In this document: piece after piece, positions 52,476 through 64,000 of the stretch
How the letters are laid out: each line of letters starts with the position of its first letter
How positions within the stretch are numbered: the stretch's first letter is position 1
Assembly (NCBI RefSeq): GCF_040954835.1
Contig: NC_090718.1
Span: 14,771,532 to 14,835,531 of the forward strand
Source: Lepisosteus oculatus
Taxonomy: Eukaryota > Chordata > Actinopteri > Semionotiformes > Lepisosteidae
Length of the DNA stretch: 64,000 nucleotides
Direction of reading: 5' to 3'
Position numbers and translations under genes: made by a program
The notes under the pieces: model-generated
Database searches by the model: none
Seen by the model: the letters and a program-made list of their open reading frames with translations, nothing else
Told to the model about the DNA's origin: nothing

Positions 52476-54162
52476 TAACTATCACTTATTTGACATGTAA
52501 TTTAGGCACATTTTCTATTGGAGTCCTGTCGGTCCCAAACTTTGTCCAACTGTACAAACCCACTTGATGAAGCAGAAAGGTGGTTCTATTTTCATTCATG
52601 TTACCATGACAGTTGAATAGAGACTAATTATATTTCTTACAAATGAAGTTACTGATAGCTATATGTATCAATCAGATTATGATTAATGAACTGAAAACAG
52701 GAAGTAGAAGAGAATCCTGTTGCTAAGTAGTTTGATCTGTGATCTGTGCGTTGCAGACACCTGTAGACTCTCACAGTTTGCTGGACAGTACAGGCTCGTT
52801 ACCTTTTTTGAGTAGGTTTGCTTTGCAAATGTGTGCCAGTACGACTTATGCTTCTCTGCTTAATTCTTGCAAATGGTACACGATCTGTTGTTTGTCAATT
52901 CTGAAATGGAGTATTTGGACTCTGATTTGTTTCCTTGAAGCATATTTAATGGAAGAATTGATACATTTACAATAGTTATGTAGCATATTACCACTTTCAA
53001 TTACCAATATTAAAACACCTTTAAATTTGTCCTATCTAAACCAAAAAGGAGATCGATGATCTTAAGTTAAAACAAGGAAGAACAGAACACCCTTCTGCCT
53101 AACAGGTTCAGTTTGACATCCCTGTGTTTTGGAGTCCTTATTCAGTGAGCTCTTCAGGAACTCTTAAGAGTGAATTGCTGTAACTCTGTGAACAGAATGG
53201 CTACATGTACATTATCCAGCAGATTTTTTGCAGTGCCGTCCTATTCCTTCAGCTGGATTGCTTTCGGTTGAAATTGTGGAGAGGGAACGGTGTGCTGGGA
53301 TTGAGCAGTCTGTTCCCCATGTCTTCCACAGGATTAAGATCTGGGGTTTGTTCGGACCAGGGAAGGTAATGGAAGTCTGTCGTATACTCCTCAAGTTAAC
53401 CAGAATCTATTAATTTGATTGGGCCTTCCTGGTGTTTTGGCCAGTATAATCCCTTGTGGAAAATGCTTAATATAGATATTTTATGAAGTCTTCTGCCTTG
53501 GCAGTCATCAGAATAATCACCAGCCTTTAAACCACCCATTCAAAACAGTTTTACCTTTTGTGGGCCTAATTAGGTAACCTGCACAAAATAAGCTTCATGA
53601 TTAACGTGACTTACAAGGGGATGGAAATAAGATTGCCCCTTCAGAGCAATTTTGATTCTTTTCAGTTCTTATGAGTGGCAATGTCTCGTACAAATTGTAC
53701 TGATGAAGCATGAAAGCATGTTATTTTAAGTCCAGGTCTTTGCCTCTGGTAATTTTCCTCACAATAACGTAGTGAGCATGAAACATTCAGCACCTGGTGT
53801 TTGCTTATATACAAAGGCCTTCAGCTCATAAAACCTAGAAAGGTTTGAAGTGCTCGGCAGTGGGAGTCTTGCTTCCATCCATGTGTACGTCAGACACCTA
53901 CTGTCTTTTGTCTATCAGTTAGTTATGTAGCGCTCTGATTCCTTTACCTAAGGTATGTAACGGGATATTATTTGAAAAATGCACTCCGTTATAAATGCAG
54001 CTAAATATCATTTCAAGTGTAAAATGTAAACTTTAAGAATTTACACACAGAGTTTACACGGTGTAGGAAACAATACGGTGGATGGTGTGGAATGCAGATT
54101 CGTTAGTGATGTTCAGTGACTAGAACAGCAGCTGGGCATTAGCACCTCCTAGTATCTGCACA

Positions 54163-54250
54163 GAGTGGGGCAGATGAGTGTGGGGGTGACATGGGAGGGG
54201 CAGATGAGTGTGGGGGCGACGGGAGGGGGGCAGATGAGTGTGCGGGGCGA
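54163..54250. repeat. Short G-rich tandem repeat
   Basis: Three to four units of gggcagatgagtgtgggggc, about 32 bp apart. Confidence 0.75.
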
Positions 54251-54777
54251 CTCGGGGGCAGTGATAGGCCACAGCTCAGGGTGTCCCATTCGTGGTTGGC
54301 TAGTGGTGTTATCCCGGCTTGAACACGTGTGTGTAAGCATGTGTTCAGAGTGAGCTGGGGGACGTGACAGAGTGACCAATTCTGGTAACAGATTGACTTA
54401 CTGGGAGAGTTGGGTCAGTTCAGTCTAGACCAGCAACAAGTCATCCATACCTTAAAAAGGTGTCAAGTGGGTCCAGTTAAACCAGTTAGGTCATTCAAAG
54501 TTCAAGCTGAAGAAACTTCAGTGGAGCTAGAAATGACTCTGTGTGACTAAAAGTAAGAAATGCTGTACTGAAGATGTTGAAAGCTTAGGTGGGACATGCC
54601 AGTGTGTGAACACTGGTGAACAATTAGAAGATGTGCTAAAAGTTGTAGAGGAAGGGATCAAGGATGGCAGCACCAAGGAGAAGGACAGGGATGATATACA
54701 AATGAAGCAGAGGCCAGATTATGAAAGATTTGTTTTGGACTTGGCTTTGCCTTTGTGTGATTTGGGGTTTGCTTTGT

Positions 54778-56424
54778 TCAATTCAATTCAATTTATTTTT
54801 ATATAGCGCCTTTCACAACAAGGTTGCCCCAAGGCTCTTAACAGTACAGCTGACGATACATTTTGTCAATACGGAACAGAAAACCAGAAGACAATGGAGG
54901 AGAGGAACCAAAAACTCCATAGTAAGGAGAGAAAAAACCTCTAGGGGTCCAAGGTCAACTGGTTGCCTAACCCCTTTGGGCATGCTAACATTATATAATT
55001 AAAAAAAGGAAACGATGAGGGTATTAATCCATCCATCCATCATGTCTTCTGTGCGTTAGTACTCCATGCAGATCTTTGTAGACCAGTAAATTCCTCCTAA
55101 ACGGTAGCTATATCCACGATGTCCCTCTTGGATCCAGGGCAGTGATGCAGCATCCAACTCAGATGGTGCCCAGCCTGCGCACCATCCGGACATGTGGGGA
55201 GGAGAATAGGATAGTCTGGTCAGAACAAATGTATTTACCTGGTGGGCCAACATAGAGACACACAATAGCATGTACAGCAGCACCAGCAGCCATGGTTGCA
55301 GCAGGCTATAATGTAAGGTGTGAGTAGGCTAGGCTGAAGTAATAGGTCTTCAGTCTGGATTTGAACACTGAGATTGACTTGGCATCCCAAATATGGGGCG
55401 GGAGACTGTTCCATAAGCTAGGGGCCCTGTAACTAAAGGCTTTACCGCCAACTGTTTTTTTATTAATTCGTGGAATATGAAGGAGACCTGCATTCTGTGA
55501 CCTAAGCAGGCGACTTGGATAGTATACATTAATAAGTTCCAGTAGATAGACAGGTGCCCGACCTCTGAGAGCCTTGTAAGTAAGTAGAAGGGTTTTGAAG
55601 TCCGCCCTGTACCTGACAGGAAGCCAATGAAGAGAGCTAAGTATGGTTATATGATTGTACTTTCTGCTCCTAGTAACAATAGCTGCTGCATTCTGAATTC
55701 GCTGTAAGGTGATGAAAGAGTGGTGGGTGCTCTCTGATAGTAGGGCATTGCAGTAGTCTAACCTGCTGTGTACAAGAGCATGTATTAATTTCTCTGTGTC
55801 TTGAGTGGAGAGAAACTACCGTAGTTTTGCAATATTTCTTAACTGTAGGAAGCATGTTTTAGATACTGTTTTAACATGAGAGTTAAATGAGAGCCTTGTG
55901 TCTAATATGACACTGAGTCTTTGAGGCAAATTTTTAAATTCTCTGAGTTAAGTACTAAAGTTATAGTAGTCCTATCAGTATTGTTTCCTCCAAACAACAG
56001 AACCTCAGTTTTATTAGAGTTAAGTAACAAAAAGTTTTCACACATCGAAGTCTTTACTTCATTAATGCAATCAACTAAAGTGATAATAGAAGAGTTGTCG
56101 TTTGGTGTAAGTGAAAAGTATATTTGTGTGTCATCGGCATATGAGTGAAAGTTAATGTTTTTGTATTATCCTACCTAGCGGCAGCATGTAAAGAGAGAAC
56201 AATATTGGTCCCAGCACTGATCCCTGTGGTACCCCAAATTGAACTGGTGGCATTGATGAAGCAGTACAAGTATTAGATATCTGATCATAATGAAAACAAT
56301 TACTTAAATATGAAGTTAACCACTTAAGGACGGTTCCAGATAAGCCAACCTCAGCCTCAAGCCTGTGTAACAAAACAGAGTGGTCAACCGTGTCAAAGGC
56401 AGCCCTAAGATCTAGACAAGACAT
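54778..56424 (-). mobile_element. L2/Rex-like LINE, RT to 3' tail, inactive
   Basis: On the minus strand from 56,424: MSCLDLRAAFDTVDHSVLLH, VPQGSVLGPILFSLYMLPLG, then after a frameshift near 56,150 the catalytic SYADDTQIYFSLTPND. A thumb/C-terminal region with several stops follows, then the tail around 55,300-54,778 ending ttgaattgaattgaa (inverted). It is 5'-truncated. The 3' end matches the fragment at 1,592. It lies antisense in SIK3 intron 1. Confidence 0.88.
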
Positions 56425-57187
56425 TAGATTTTTTTCTACATGTTCCTAGCACACTGACACTCCACTTGATTCTAATCACCTTACTAAATGTTCGAATTCT
56501 ACAAAATTCGACAGAAGTGTAGTTACAGAATTCAAACAAATTCTTCTCATGATTTAAATGTTAAAGAATTTGCAATTCTTAACATGAATAAAACTAATTC
56601 ATTTGATTGGCTTTACCAATCAAAGTCATCCTATCAAAGTATATTGACATTATGGAAGCAGCTGGGAGCATTATAACATACAAAGTAAGTTTGTAGAAAG
56701 TATTTTTGTTCTCACCCCAGTAATTTCAAGTTCATGCCGACTTGAATACTTGCAAACCAGTAGACCTCCATTTGTGCTCTGGTTTGCGGCACTCCTGTTC
56801 AAGGGATCGGGTGTGAGCATTATACCATGGAGAGTATCTAGTGGTTTTGACTACCAATTGAGGAGCAGCACAGACCCGTCCTCGAGTAGTCTCTGTCATC
56901 GCAGCTAGCAACTGCTGGTGAAGATCTTCCTTTGCTTCCCTTTTTTTAAGAAGAGAAAATGCAGACAATGCTGGTGCTGACACCGGTTTGCTATGGTTCG
57001 AATCCATTTCGGGTTTTCTGAGATGCAGATGTTCTGGTACTGATTGACAGAAAAGCCAATATACAGCCTGCATTTCAGTGCAATTTCCACTTGTCTGTGC
57101 GCATTTCCTCCCAGTCACCTTTCATTGCTTCACGCTTTCACATCCCTTCAGTGGGTGCAAAAAGTGTTCAAGTATTCTCATAGATTA

Positions 57188-57530
57188 CAAAGGAACAAGT
57201 AAGGTTTATTCCATGCTGAAAAAAAGAAGAAAGAAAATGCAACGTTTCAGCTGTGGAGCCTTCTTCAGGGGTGAGAAAGACAAGGCAGTAGGCAAAGGTA
57301 AAGTAGCGGGAGAACACAGGCTGGGAGAGAGGAGGAGCGAGAGGCAGGAGCAGGGGACAGAAAGTGAGGCCAATCAGGAGGTGTGAAGTCAGGATAGGTG
57401 TAGAGAGGTGTGAAATGAAACCTCCAATGAATGGAGAAAATTTAGAAGAAGAGTAGTCTGTCGTTAAGAGAAGGGGGAAGGTGTGATCCTAGCCGCAGGA
57501 TTATTCTGGTTTCTGTAGTCTTCTACAGAA
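57188..57530. mobile_element. Foldback-like repeat, left-end copy
   Basis: aaaggaacaagtaaggttta, ttccatgctgaaaaaaagaa, aacgtttcagctgtggagcc, ttcttcaggggtgagaaaga, then an internal region shared with 12,660-12,900 (tgaagtca, gaaggtgtgatcctag). The right end is missing. Confidence 0.75.
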
Positions 57531-60500
57531 GAAGAACTACTTCTGTAGTTCTCATAGATTATGCTAAAGAAAGCATTGATGCAGATCAGAATCTTTTGGG
57601 GGTTCTTATTATTGTGGAGGTCCCTATTGCCACCCGTATTGATATCACTAGCCAAGCAAGATTTTACTCTGTGTTCCGCTTTTCATGGTTTGTTGAGGAC
57701 TTGTTCTTGTCCTTGTTACTGTGATAAAAACCCAGACTGGGATAATGTGATGTGATATTGGTGCTAGATTTCCTTATTTCTATCTTGCACTCAGCCTATT
57801 TTAGATAGATAGATAATACTTTTTTAATCCCGTAGGGAAATTGATGACATTTTGTAGGGAACTTTTACATTTATTAACTCTAAAAAATGTTTTTGTGCCA
57901 AAGTCAAGACTGACTATAATAAAAAATATATAGTAGGTGCATATATAGCATATGGAAAGTAGAAAGTAATTATTGGTGACAATACAGTAGTGAGTTTTCT
58001 GATTGTCACACATGATCCAGTTTTGAATTTTATCCGGTCACATCATCTTTTATAAATTTGTTCTGGCAAGATCACTCAATAAAGTGATTATGACACTGCA
58101 GCGCTCGCTTCTGGCTACTGCCTCCTCTGTTTCTTCTTACCCGTAAGAATAGACTTCAGATTAACTGCATCATAATGGGCACCTTAATGTCCTGGCAGTG
58201 TAAGTGTGATTGACACCCTGACCGCCATGTGTATCTGAACTGTCGGGATCAAATCCTTGTCCGACAGTGCCTGGCACTCCCAGTGCGTCCGTCCTTTCAG
58301 GGAGGTCGATCGTACAATGCTTGTGTGGCGTAGCTTGGAGCATCTCAAGCTTGTTACCTGTCCTGTTAGATGTGTAACACTGACAGCCAAAAGAAAGATG
58401 CTCAGCTATGAGAAATGGGTCAGACTGCATTGCACTCTGCGTCTGCTCTGCTTCTCTGCATTTTAGCTCATTCACCTGTAGAATCAAGCAGTGTCATGAG
58501 GCTGCAATGGTTAATGGCTTTTTAACACTGCAACATCTCATATTGTGCATGGACCAATGTTCCAACACCGTAGACAGTGTTTCAGTTTTCAGCGACAAAG
58601 ATCTGTGAGTCCAGTTGGGTGCCGAAATTTAACAACCCTTCAACTGATTTGATGCTGAGAGCTGAATCATGTTCTACATGGTGCTTTAATTTTATTCAGT
58701 TATTGATAAGATGGACCAGCGTGTTAAGTTTTTTAACTGCGGTTAATTTTATTCTGCGATGGGTCTATTCCATGGCAACAGATACAAACCAGAATGTTGT
58801 GATAAACATTTTGTTTGGGTAAAACATCAGGGTTCTTGTTTTCCTCCTCTTTTCCTGTAATGTGTTTTGTAAGTGTGCTAGGAGGTTTTAGGAAATAAAA
58901 TTGTTTCCTTTCTGGTTGTTGCTTAGGTCCATGTCTTTGGGACTTTGCACTTTGACCTCATTTTATTTTTTCCTTGATTATGGCTGATGTTTTTATGGAT
59001 CTTTGAAAGTTGTTTTGCAGGAATCTGTTCTTGCCTTTACTGAACCAGGAGGTCCCAATGAGATGAAGATATGTGAGAGCAGTGCAGGAAACAGCCTGTC
59101 CCCCCATGCCAAGCCTGGAGGGGCTGTAGCCAAGCCAGACTTTCTGAGCTGTTTTTGAGTTACCGCTCTTGACACTGAGTGTGTGAAAAGTACACTAATG
59201 TGTAACAATAATCCGAACCTCAGTCTGGCTTCCCACACAGCAAACAGCACCTTCTCAAGTGCATTACCTGTCATCATACTGGGATTTCTGGTCTGGAGAG
59301 AGAGGGCACTGCTTCTGACCTGCTTAGACAGCAGTAGTCACACCTGTTTGATTTTTGCCACATCTAAAACATTCTAGATTGGCCCCACGTATGCGAGTAA
59401 CTATTGCAATTGTAAGTATTGGATTTCCTATTTTTGGTATTCAGGAACTTTAACCTGTACTTGTTAGCATGTGAGTTACTACGGTACATTTGTTCAACAA
59501 GTAGATAAAGCGAGTTCACCCTTCTGGTCTTCTTCTGAAAGCCGAAATGTAGGTTTTGAATGATGGTTATACTGCAAACAAAGTCAATATTAAAAGCTGA
59601 CTTTGTCACAATAGGCAATCTGCAGACTAGCAGTGATTGCCAGGTGTAAACCCAGAATTACATGCATTTAAATTACAGTTTAAAATATTTTATCAAGGCA
59701 CAGTGTGGATACGAATTGCAGCCCTTAAACGTCTGCATTTGTAAAGGATGTGGAGCTATTGAAGGAGTTTCTTTCTGCTTTTCCTTCAGTCTGAGACATT
59801 CTGTACCTCAATTGTGTGATAGTGCACAACACAAGGAAGGGAGAGGGAATAAACAGGCTCACGTGTGATAACCCTGTGTTTACCACTTTAGTCATGCACA
59901 GACACGTATGCTGCTGGCTGCACGAGGGCCTACAGACACACCTCAATAAAGTGATAATGATTTTGGGAAGAGTCTGTGGACGTGCTTGGTTATGCCCCCC
60001 TTGGTTTGAGAGATGACCCCGGGCTACATGAGTCAGGAAATATTAGCCCCCCAAAAGCAAGATCTCAGTCCCGATCCTGACGTGCTCTGGTGACTCTCAA
60101 GTTTTTGTTCCAGCTGAGCTCATTGGTGATAATTAGTGCCTGTAACTGATCTGCTGCTGCTTTAGACATTTTGTCTCCATTCTGTCTTTGGTTTAAAAAT
60201 ACCCAAAAGTGCCTTATTTCCACTAACTTTAACACACACCTTTATTCTGTCTCTCCTCGTCTTTCTAGCTGAAAATTTGCTCCCTTATTTCTGACCAAAC
60301 AGCTGTCAACAGGTGATCGATGGACAGACTCCATCATGGACAGTGGGAATGGCACTTTATCAGACAAGTCAGTGACAGTGAGTCAGGCTTGTTCTGTCTC
60401 TTGGCTTCTCTCTCAGTCCAGAGATTCGTACAAATTACACATTTTATTAAGCTGTGGAAAAGCTGAAAGCAGCTTTCTGAAAAGAGACCTCTGATAGAAA

Positions 60501-60985
60501 CATGAAATAAATTAGTGATCGAGAATGCAGCAGGAGAATAAACCAGATGGGGACTTCACAGAACAAGTATTGAGGAAGGGTGTACCATGGGATCATTGAA
60601 ACCCGGCCTGAATGCAGAAAATAAAACTTTAACCATCTAGCAGATCCTACAGATCCTGTCAGCAGTTAGCTCTGGTTATCAAGGGCCTAGTTGAAAGAAA
60701 TGCCAGCAGACACAGGGAACTCCATCATCAGGACTTACACCACTGCTCTAGACGATTTATGCCTTAGAGACTACAGAGGTGATTGTCTTTCTCCCAGACT
60801 TTCATTATGGACTTAAGTTAAACTCCTTGATTTGTTTTAGCTTGCTGTGAGCTGATGGCACAAAAGAAACTGGTCTGTTACAGGGGTTCTCTTTCACAGT
60901 TGGTATAGCCCCTGTAATTCCCCGGCATTGGGGACAATGATGAAACACAAAATTTTAAAGTAGGTTTTCTGTCATAGTATTGTGG
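57531..60985. other. SIK3 intron 1, middle part
   Basis: No exon was recognised. A (TAGA)n-atcccgtagggaaattgatg piece at 57,803-57,847 is the same short LINE-tail motif as at 47,969. The rest is unassigned. Confidence 0.35.
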
Positions 60986-60989
60986 CATA

Positions 60990-62095
60990 CGGGGCCTACA
61001 GAAAGTATTCACCCTCTACCGAACAATTGCAAATGTTGTAAATTCTGGTAACGATGACATTTTTGATCTACACAACATATGCAGCAATTTATAAGTGCTA
61101 AAATAATTTAGTTGTCAAAAATGTATGAACAATGAGAAATGGAAATATCTCTATTTAAGATTTCACCCCCTGAGTCAATACTTTGTAGAGTCACCTTTTC
61201 CAGCAATTACAACTTTGCATCTTCTTCCGTATGCCTGTGTCTGCTAGACTTGGAGATTTGCTCACGCACTGTCAAGTTTGATGGGGTGCGTCAGTGAACC
61301 GCAGTCTTCAACTCCTTCTACAGATCTTCCATAGGATTCAAGTCTGGGCTTTGGCTGAGCCACTGAAGAGCATTCTTCTTCTTCCTCTGAAGCCACGATA
61401 GTGTTACTTGGTGGTCATTGTCCTTTTGGAAAGTGAATCTAGGTGACGGGGACACTATGCTGTAAAAAGGCTCCATCCTTTGGATGAGACGTGAAACCGA
61501 GGTCCTGACTCTCTGTGGTCATTAAAAATCCCAGGACGTTTCTGGAAAAGAGTAGGGGTGTAACCCCGGCATCCTGGCTGAATTTGTCATTGGCCCTTAC
61601 CAATTATGGCCTCCTAATAATCCCCATCTATGAATTGGCTTCATTACTCTGCTCTCCTCCCCACTGATAGCTGATGTGTGGGGAGCGTTCTGGCGCACTA
61701 TGGCTGCCGTCGCATCATCCAGGTGGGGCTGCACACTGGTGGTGGTGGAGGAGAGTCCCCATTACCTGTTAAGGGCTTTGAGTGGAGTGTCCAGGAAAGC
61801 GCTATATAAGTGTAAGCAATTATAATTATTTTTAATGATGCACCTGGCTGTGCTCCTGGGATTGGTCATCGCCATATATATGTTTTTATACCCTTTTTCA
61901 GATCTGTGCCTCCTCACAACTCTGTCAGTTATTGCTGAGTTCAGTTATTGAAAGAAAAAGCTTTTGTACAAGTTATTTTAACGTTGTATAAATTTTAAAG
62001 TGGCAAAAACTCTCAGTTAAATACATAATGGATCCATGCCATAACAATAAAATGTGAAAAAGTCCAAGAGGGGTGAATACGTTTTATAGGCACTG
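60990..62095. mobile_element. Tc1/mariner-type non-autonomous element split by a SINE
   Basis: The left end ggcctacagaaagtattcac, cc and the inverted right end ggggtgaatacgttttatag, gcactg are matched terminal repeats. Inside are typical Tc1-derived blocks (ttccataggattcaagtctg, ggctttggctgagccact) and the right block also seen at 8,540. The SINE at 61,441-61,832 interrupts it. Confidence 0.8.
61441..61832 (+). mobile_element. 5S-derived SINE, 5'-truncated copy nested in the Tc1-type element
   Basis: It starts at ggtgacggggacactatgct, lacking the 5S head, and runs through tctctgtggtcattaaaaat to gggctttgagtggagtgtcc and aagcgctatataagtgtaag. Confidence 0.88.
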
Positions 62096-62099
62096 CACG

Positions 62100-62437
62100 T
62101 GCGACGTTGTGATGGTGAGCATTGCTGTCTCACAGTGCTGGGGCCCTAGGTTCAATTCCTGACGTGCTATCTGCGTGGTGTTTGTACAGTATGTTCTCCC
62201 AGTGTTCACGTGGATTTCCACTGGGTGCTCTGGTTTCTCCCAAAGTTCAAAGACGTGCTGGTAAGTTAATTGGCATCTGGGAAAATGATCCCTGGTGTGA
62301 GTGTGCCTTTGTGTGCCCTGCGTTGATGTGCTGTCTGCTCTGTATCTTGCTTTGCCCCCATTATATGACGGGATAGGCTCCGGTTTCCCTGCAGTCCTGT
62401 ACTAGATAAAGCAGTTAAAATATGGATGGATGTGAAT
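62100..62437 (+). mobile_element. tRNA-derived SINE (V-SINE-like fish family)
   Basis: The head has an A-box-like gatggtgagcattgctgtct and a B-box gtt-caattcctg (taggttcaattcctgacg). The body is ccagtgttcacgtggatttc, aaagacgtgctggtaagtta, attggcatctgg, and the tail gggataggctccggtttccc, ctgtactagataaagcagtt, aaaatatggatggatg. It inserted one base beyond the Tc1-type element. Confidence 0.82.
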
Positions 62438-62439
62438 AT

Positions 62440-63130
62440 GTTTATTAGTGCAAGAGAGGGTGAGGGAACACTGTTTAGTGTTGTTGTGTACTTGTTTTAC
62501 ATGGAGGCTCAGCCCTTGTTAAGGCTCATATTTCAGATGTGCCGCAGCTACCCTCATAAAAGCACAGGGCTTTTGATCTAAAGTGTTTCGCTTAAGTTCT
62601 TTATTTAAATCTGTTAATTATCCAGCACAGCTACGCTGCATTAAGACACCTGTGAATTAAATACAGTCACACAAGGCGAACATTTGATATAATAATCATC
62701 TCCCTTTTTGTACTGTTGTGCTTGAGTGTATCCGCACAAAAAGATGCATCTCTTTCTCATTTTGATTAAAAAGTGATACATAGATAGTTTTTAGCCTTCA
62801 AACTGTTACTTTCAAGTTTATTATACTTAAATAGCTCTGTGATTGTATGTTATCTCAGTAAGGAGCTTCCAGCTCCTCAGCCGGTCTGACAGTGCAATTT
62901 CACCATGTTAGAGACTTAAAAGTGTCAGCAAAACATCATGAGAAGGTTTGGAAATGAGGGAACAATTCTGCCCTTTGTTGTTTGGGTGCTCATATTTAAC
63001 AGAACCGTGGATCTCACCACTTGTGTTCTTAAAGGATCCAGGGATCCCTTTGTGTGCAAAATGTTCCCTGCTCTATGTCATAGGTCAAATCCTTCCTTAA
63101 AATCCTGTTGTCCTGTGTCCGTTTTACACG
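62440..63130. other. SIK3 intron 1, nothing recognised
   Basis: No exon or clear repeat was seen. Confidence 0.3.
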
Positions 63131-63134
63131 GTTT

Positions 63135-63300
63135 ATTCCAAAGAAACAAGTAAAGGTTTATTTTATGCCGAAAACAGAAGAAAAGAGACGCAACGTTTCG
63201 GTTGTGGAGCCTTTTTTGGGTGTGAGTTCCTTTGCACCTTTAAGTTTGCAGCTTATGCATGATGACGCAGCCACCTACTTAAAGTACTTATTCCAACAGG
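63135..63300. mobile_element. Foldback-like repeat, short copy
   Basis: aacaagtaaaggtttatttt, atgccgaaaacagaagaaaa, gcaacgtttcggttgtggag, then ttgcagcttatgcatgatga, cgcagccacctacttaaagt. The inverted right arm is reduced. Confidence 0.72.
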
Positions 63301-64000
63301 GAAGTCCCTTAAGTTGACTTAAAGCATAGAAGTTAACCAGGTCTTCTTTTTTAGCAAGTTCTTTTTAAAAAGCATATTACAGGGAATTCCTTATGTTTAT
63401 CTTGTGGTATCTTGTGTGCAAGTGCAGAATTCAAATTGTTTCAGGCTGTTACATACTTTCTGTAATTTGTCACTGCTGGTGACACAGCAACATGTTTTCA
63501 TGAAGTAAATCCAGACTTGTGCAGAGAAACACAGGCAAACAGCAGTGTGAGTAAGCCACACAATGTTGGCAAAGATCAAAAGCAAGAGATTGGTTACAAG
63601 TACCAGCCGGGAGTCCAGGGAATGAAGTCAGGTCGAAGTACGATCTGGAATCCTCTATCGACCGAGTTCCCAGGTACTGCCATCATGCCAGTCCTGAACT
63701 ACCTGAGGTGGACGTGGTGAATAATTGCCTTTTAGATGGTTCAAAACTTCTGTATTTAATTACCACGATAACTGGTGAAGAATGACATGTGGCCAGCTAA
63801 CGTGTAAATACTAGCTCACCCTGCCACTCATCCGCAGCCACAATAATTACACTTTCTGTATAATATACTGGCTGATTTTTGTGTATTATTAATGCTCTCA
63901 GTATATAGATCTTATGAGACAGTCTCTTTCATTTTTTACATACTGCTTTAAAATGTAGAGAAAGTACATTGCCTCATACAGGTAGTATTTTCTGTTTCCT
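63301..64000. other. SIK3 intron 1, end of window
   Basis: No exon was recognised. Exon 2 of SIK3 must lie beyond the window. Confidence 0.3.

Overview
This is vertebrate nuclear DNA. The genes are intron-rich with GT-AG junctions, CpG-island promoters mark the gene starts, and the many interspersed repeats are of fish type. The repeats include L1-like and L2/Rex-like LINEs, a 5S-rRNA-headed SINE with an L2-like tail, tRNA-derived SINEs, Tc1/mariner and hAT DNA transposons, and minisatellites. The order SIDT2 - PAFAH1B2 - SIK3 matches human 11q23.3. A ray-finned fish is the best guess; a slowly evolving non-teleost (gar, bowfin or sturgeon type) is possible, but the sequence alone does not settle this.

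Layout. Positions 1-3,350 hold a decayed LINE and unassigned intergenic DNA. From 35,150 down to 3,895 on the minus strand lies a complete SIDT2 gene: 26 coding exons, 842 codons, every junction in phase. Its CpG-island promoter is at about 34.8-35.9 kb. A 45-bp minisatellite follows at 36.7-37.1 kb, then decayed transposon sequence to about 40 kb. Positions 46,608-41,315 on the minus strand hold PAFAH1B2 (5 coding exons, 229 aa), with a CpG island at 47.0-47.8 kb as its likely promoter. SIK3 starts on the plus strand at 50,220 in a third CpG island. Only its first coding exon (97 codons, ending in the kinase glycine loop) lies in the window; the remaining 13.5 kb is its first intron, full of repeats.

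Function. SIDT2 encodes a lysosomal 11-TM protein of the SID-1/CREST family (RNA uptake and lipid handling). PAFAH1B2 encodes the cytosolic alpha-2 catalytic subunit of the type I PAF-acetylhydrolase (the LIS1 partner). SIK3 encodes an AMPK-related kinase. They are conserved neighbours; no shared pathway is evident from the sequence.

Points worth a second look: a last SIDT2 exon displaced 5.5 kb by transposons, with a ready read-through isoform; a partial tandem duplication of SIDT2 exon 21; a minisatellite that supplies the splice-acceptor context of exon 15; a 38-bp-arm hairpin in a SIDT2 intron; a repeat family with inverted ends whose core resembles the hammerhead-ribozyme motif known from Penelope-like elements; and a perfect RFX X-box in the SIK3 promoter. 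Exon coordinates were derived by hand from splice signals, reading frame and remembered human homologues; no alignment could be run.
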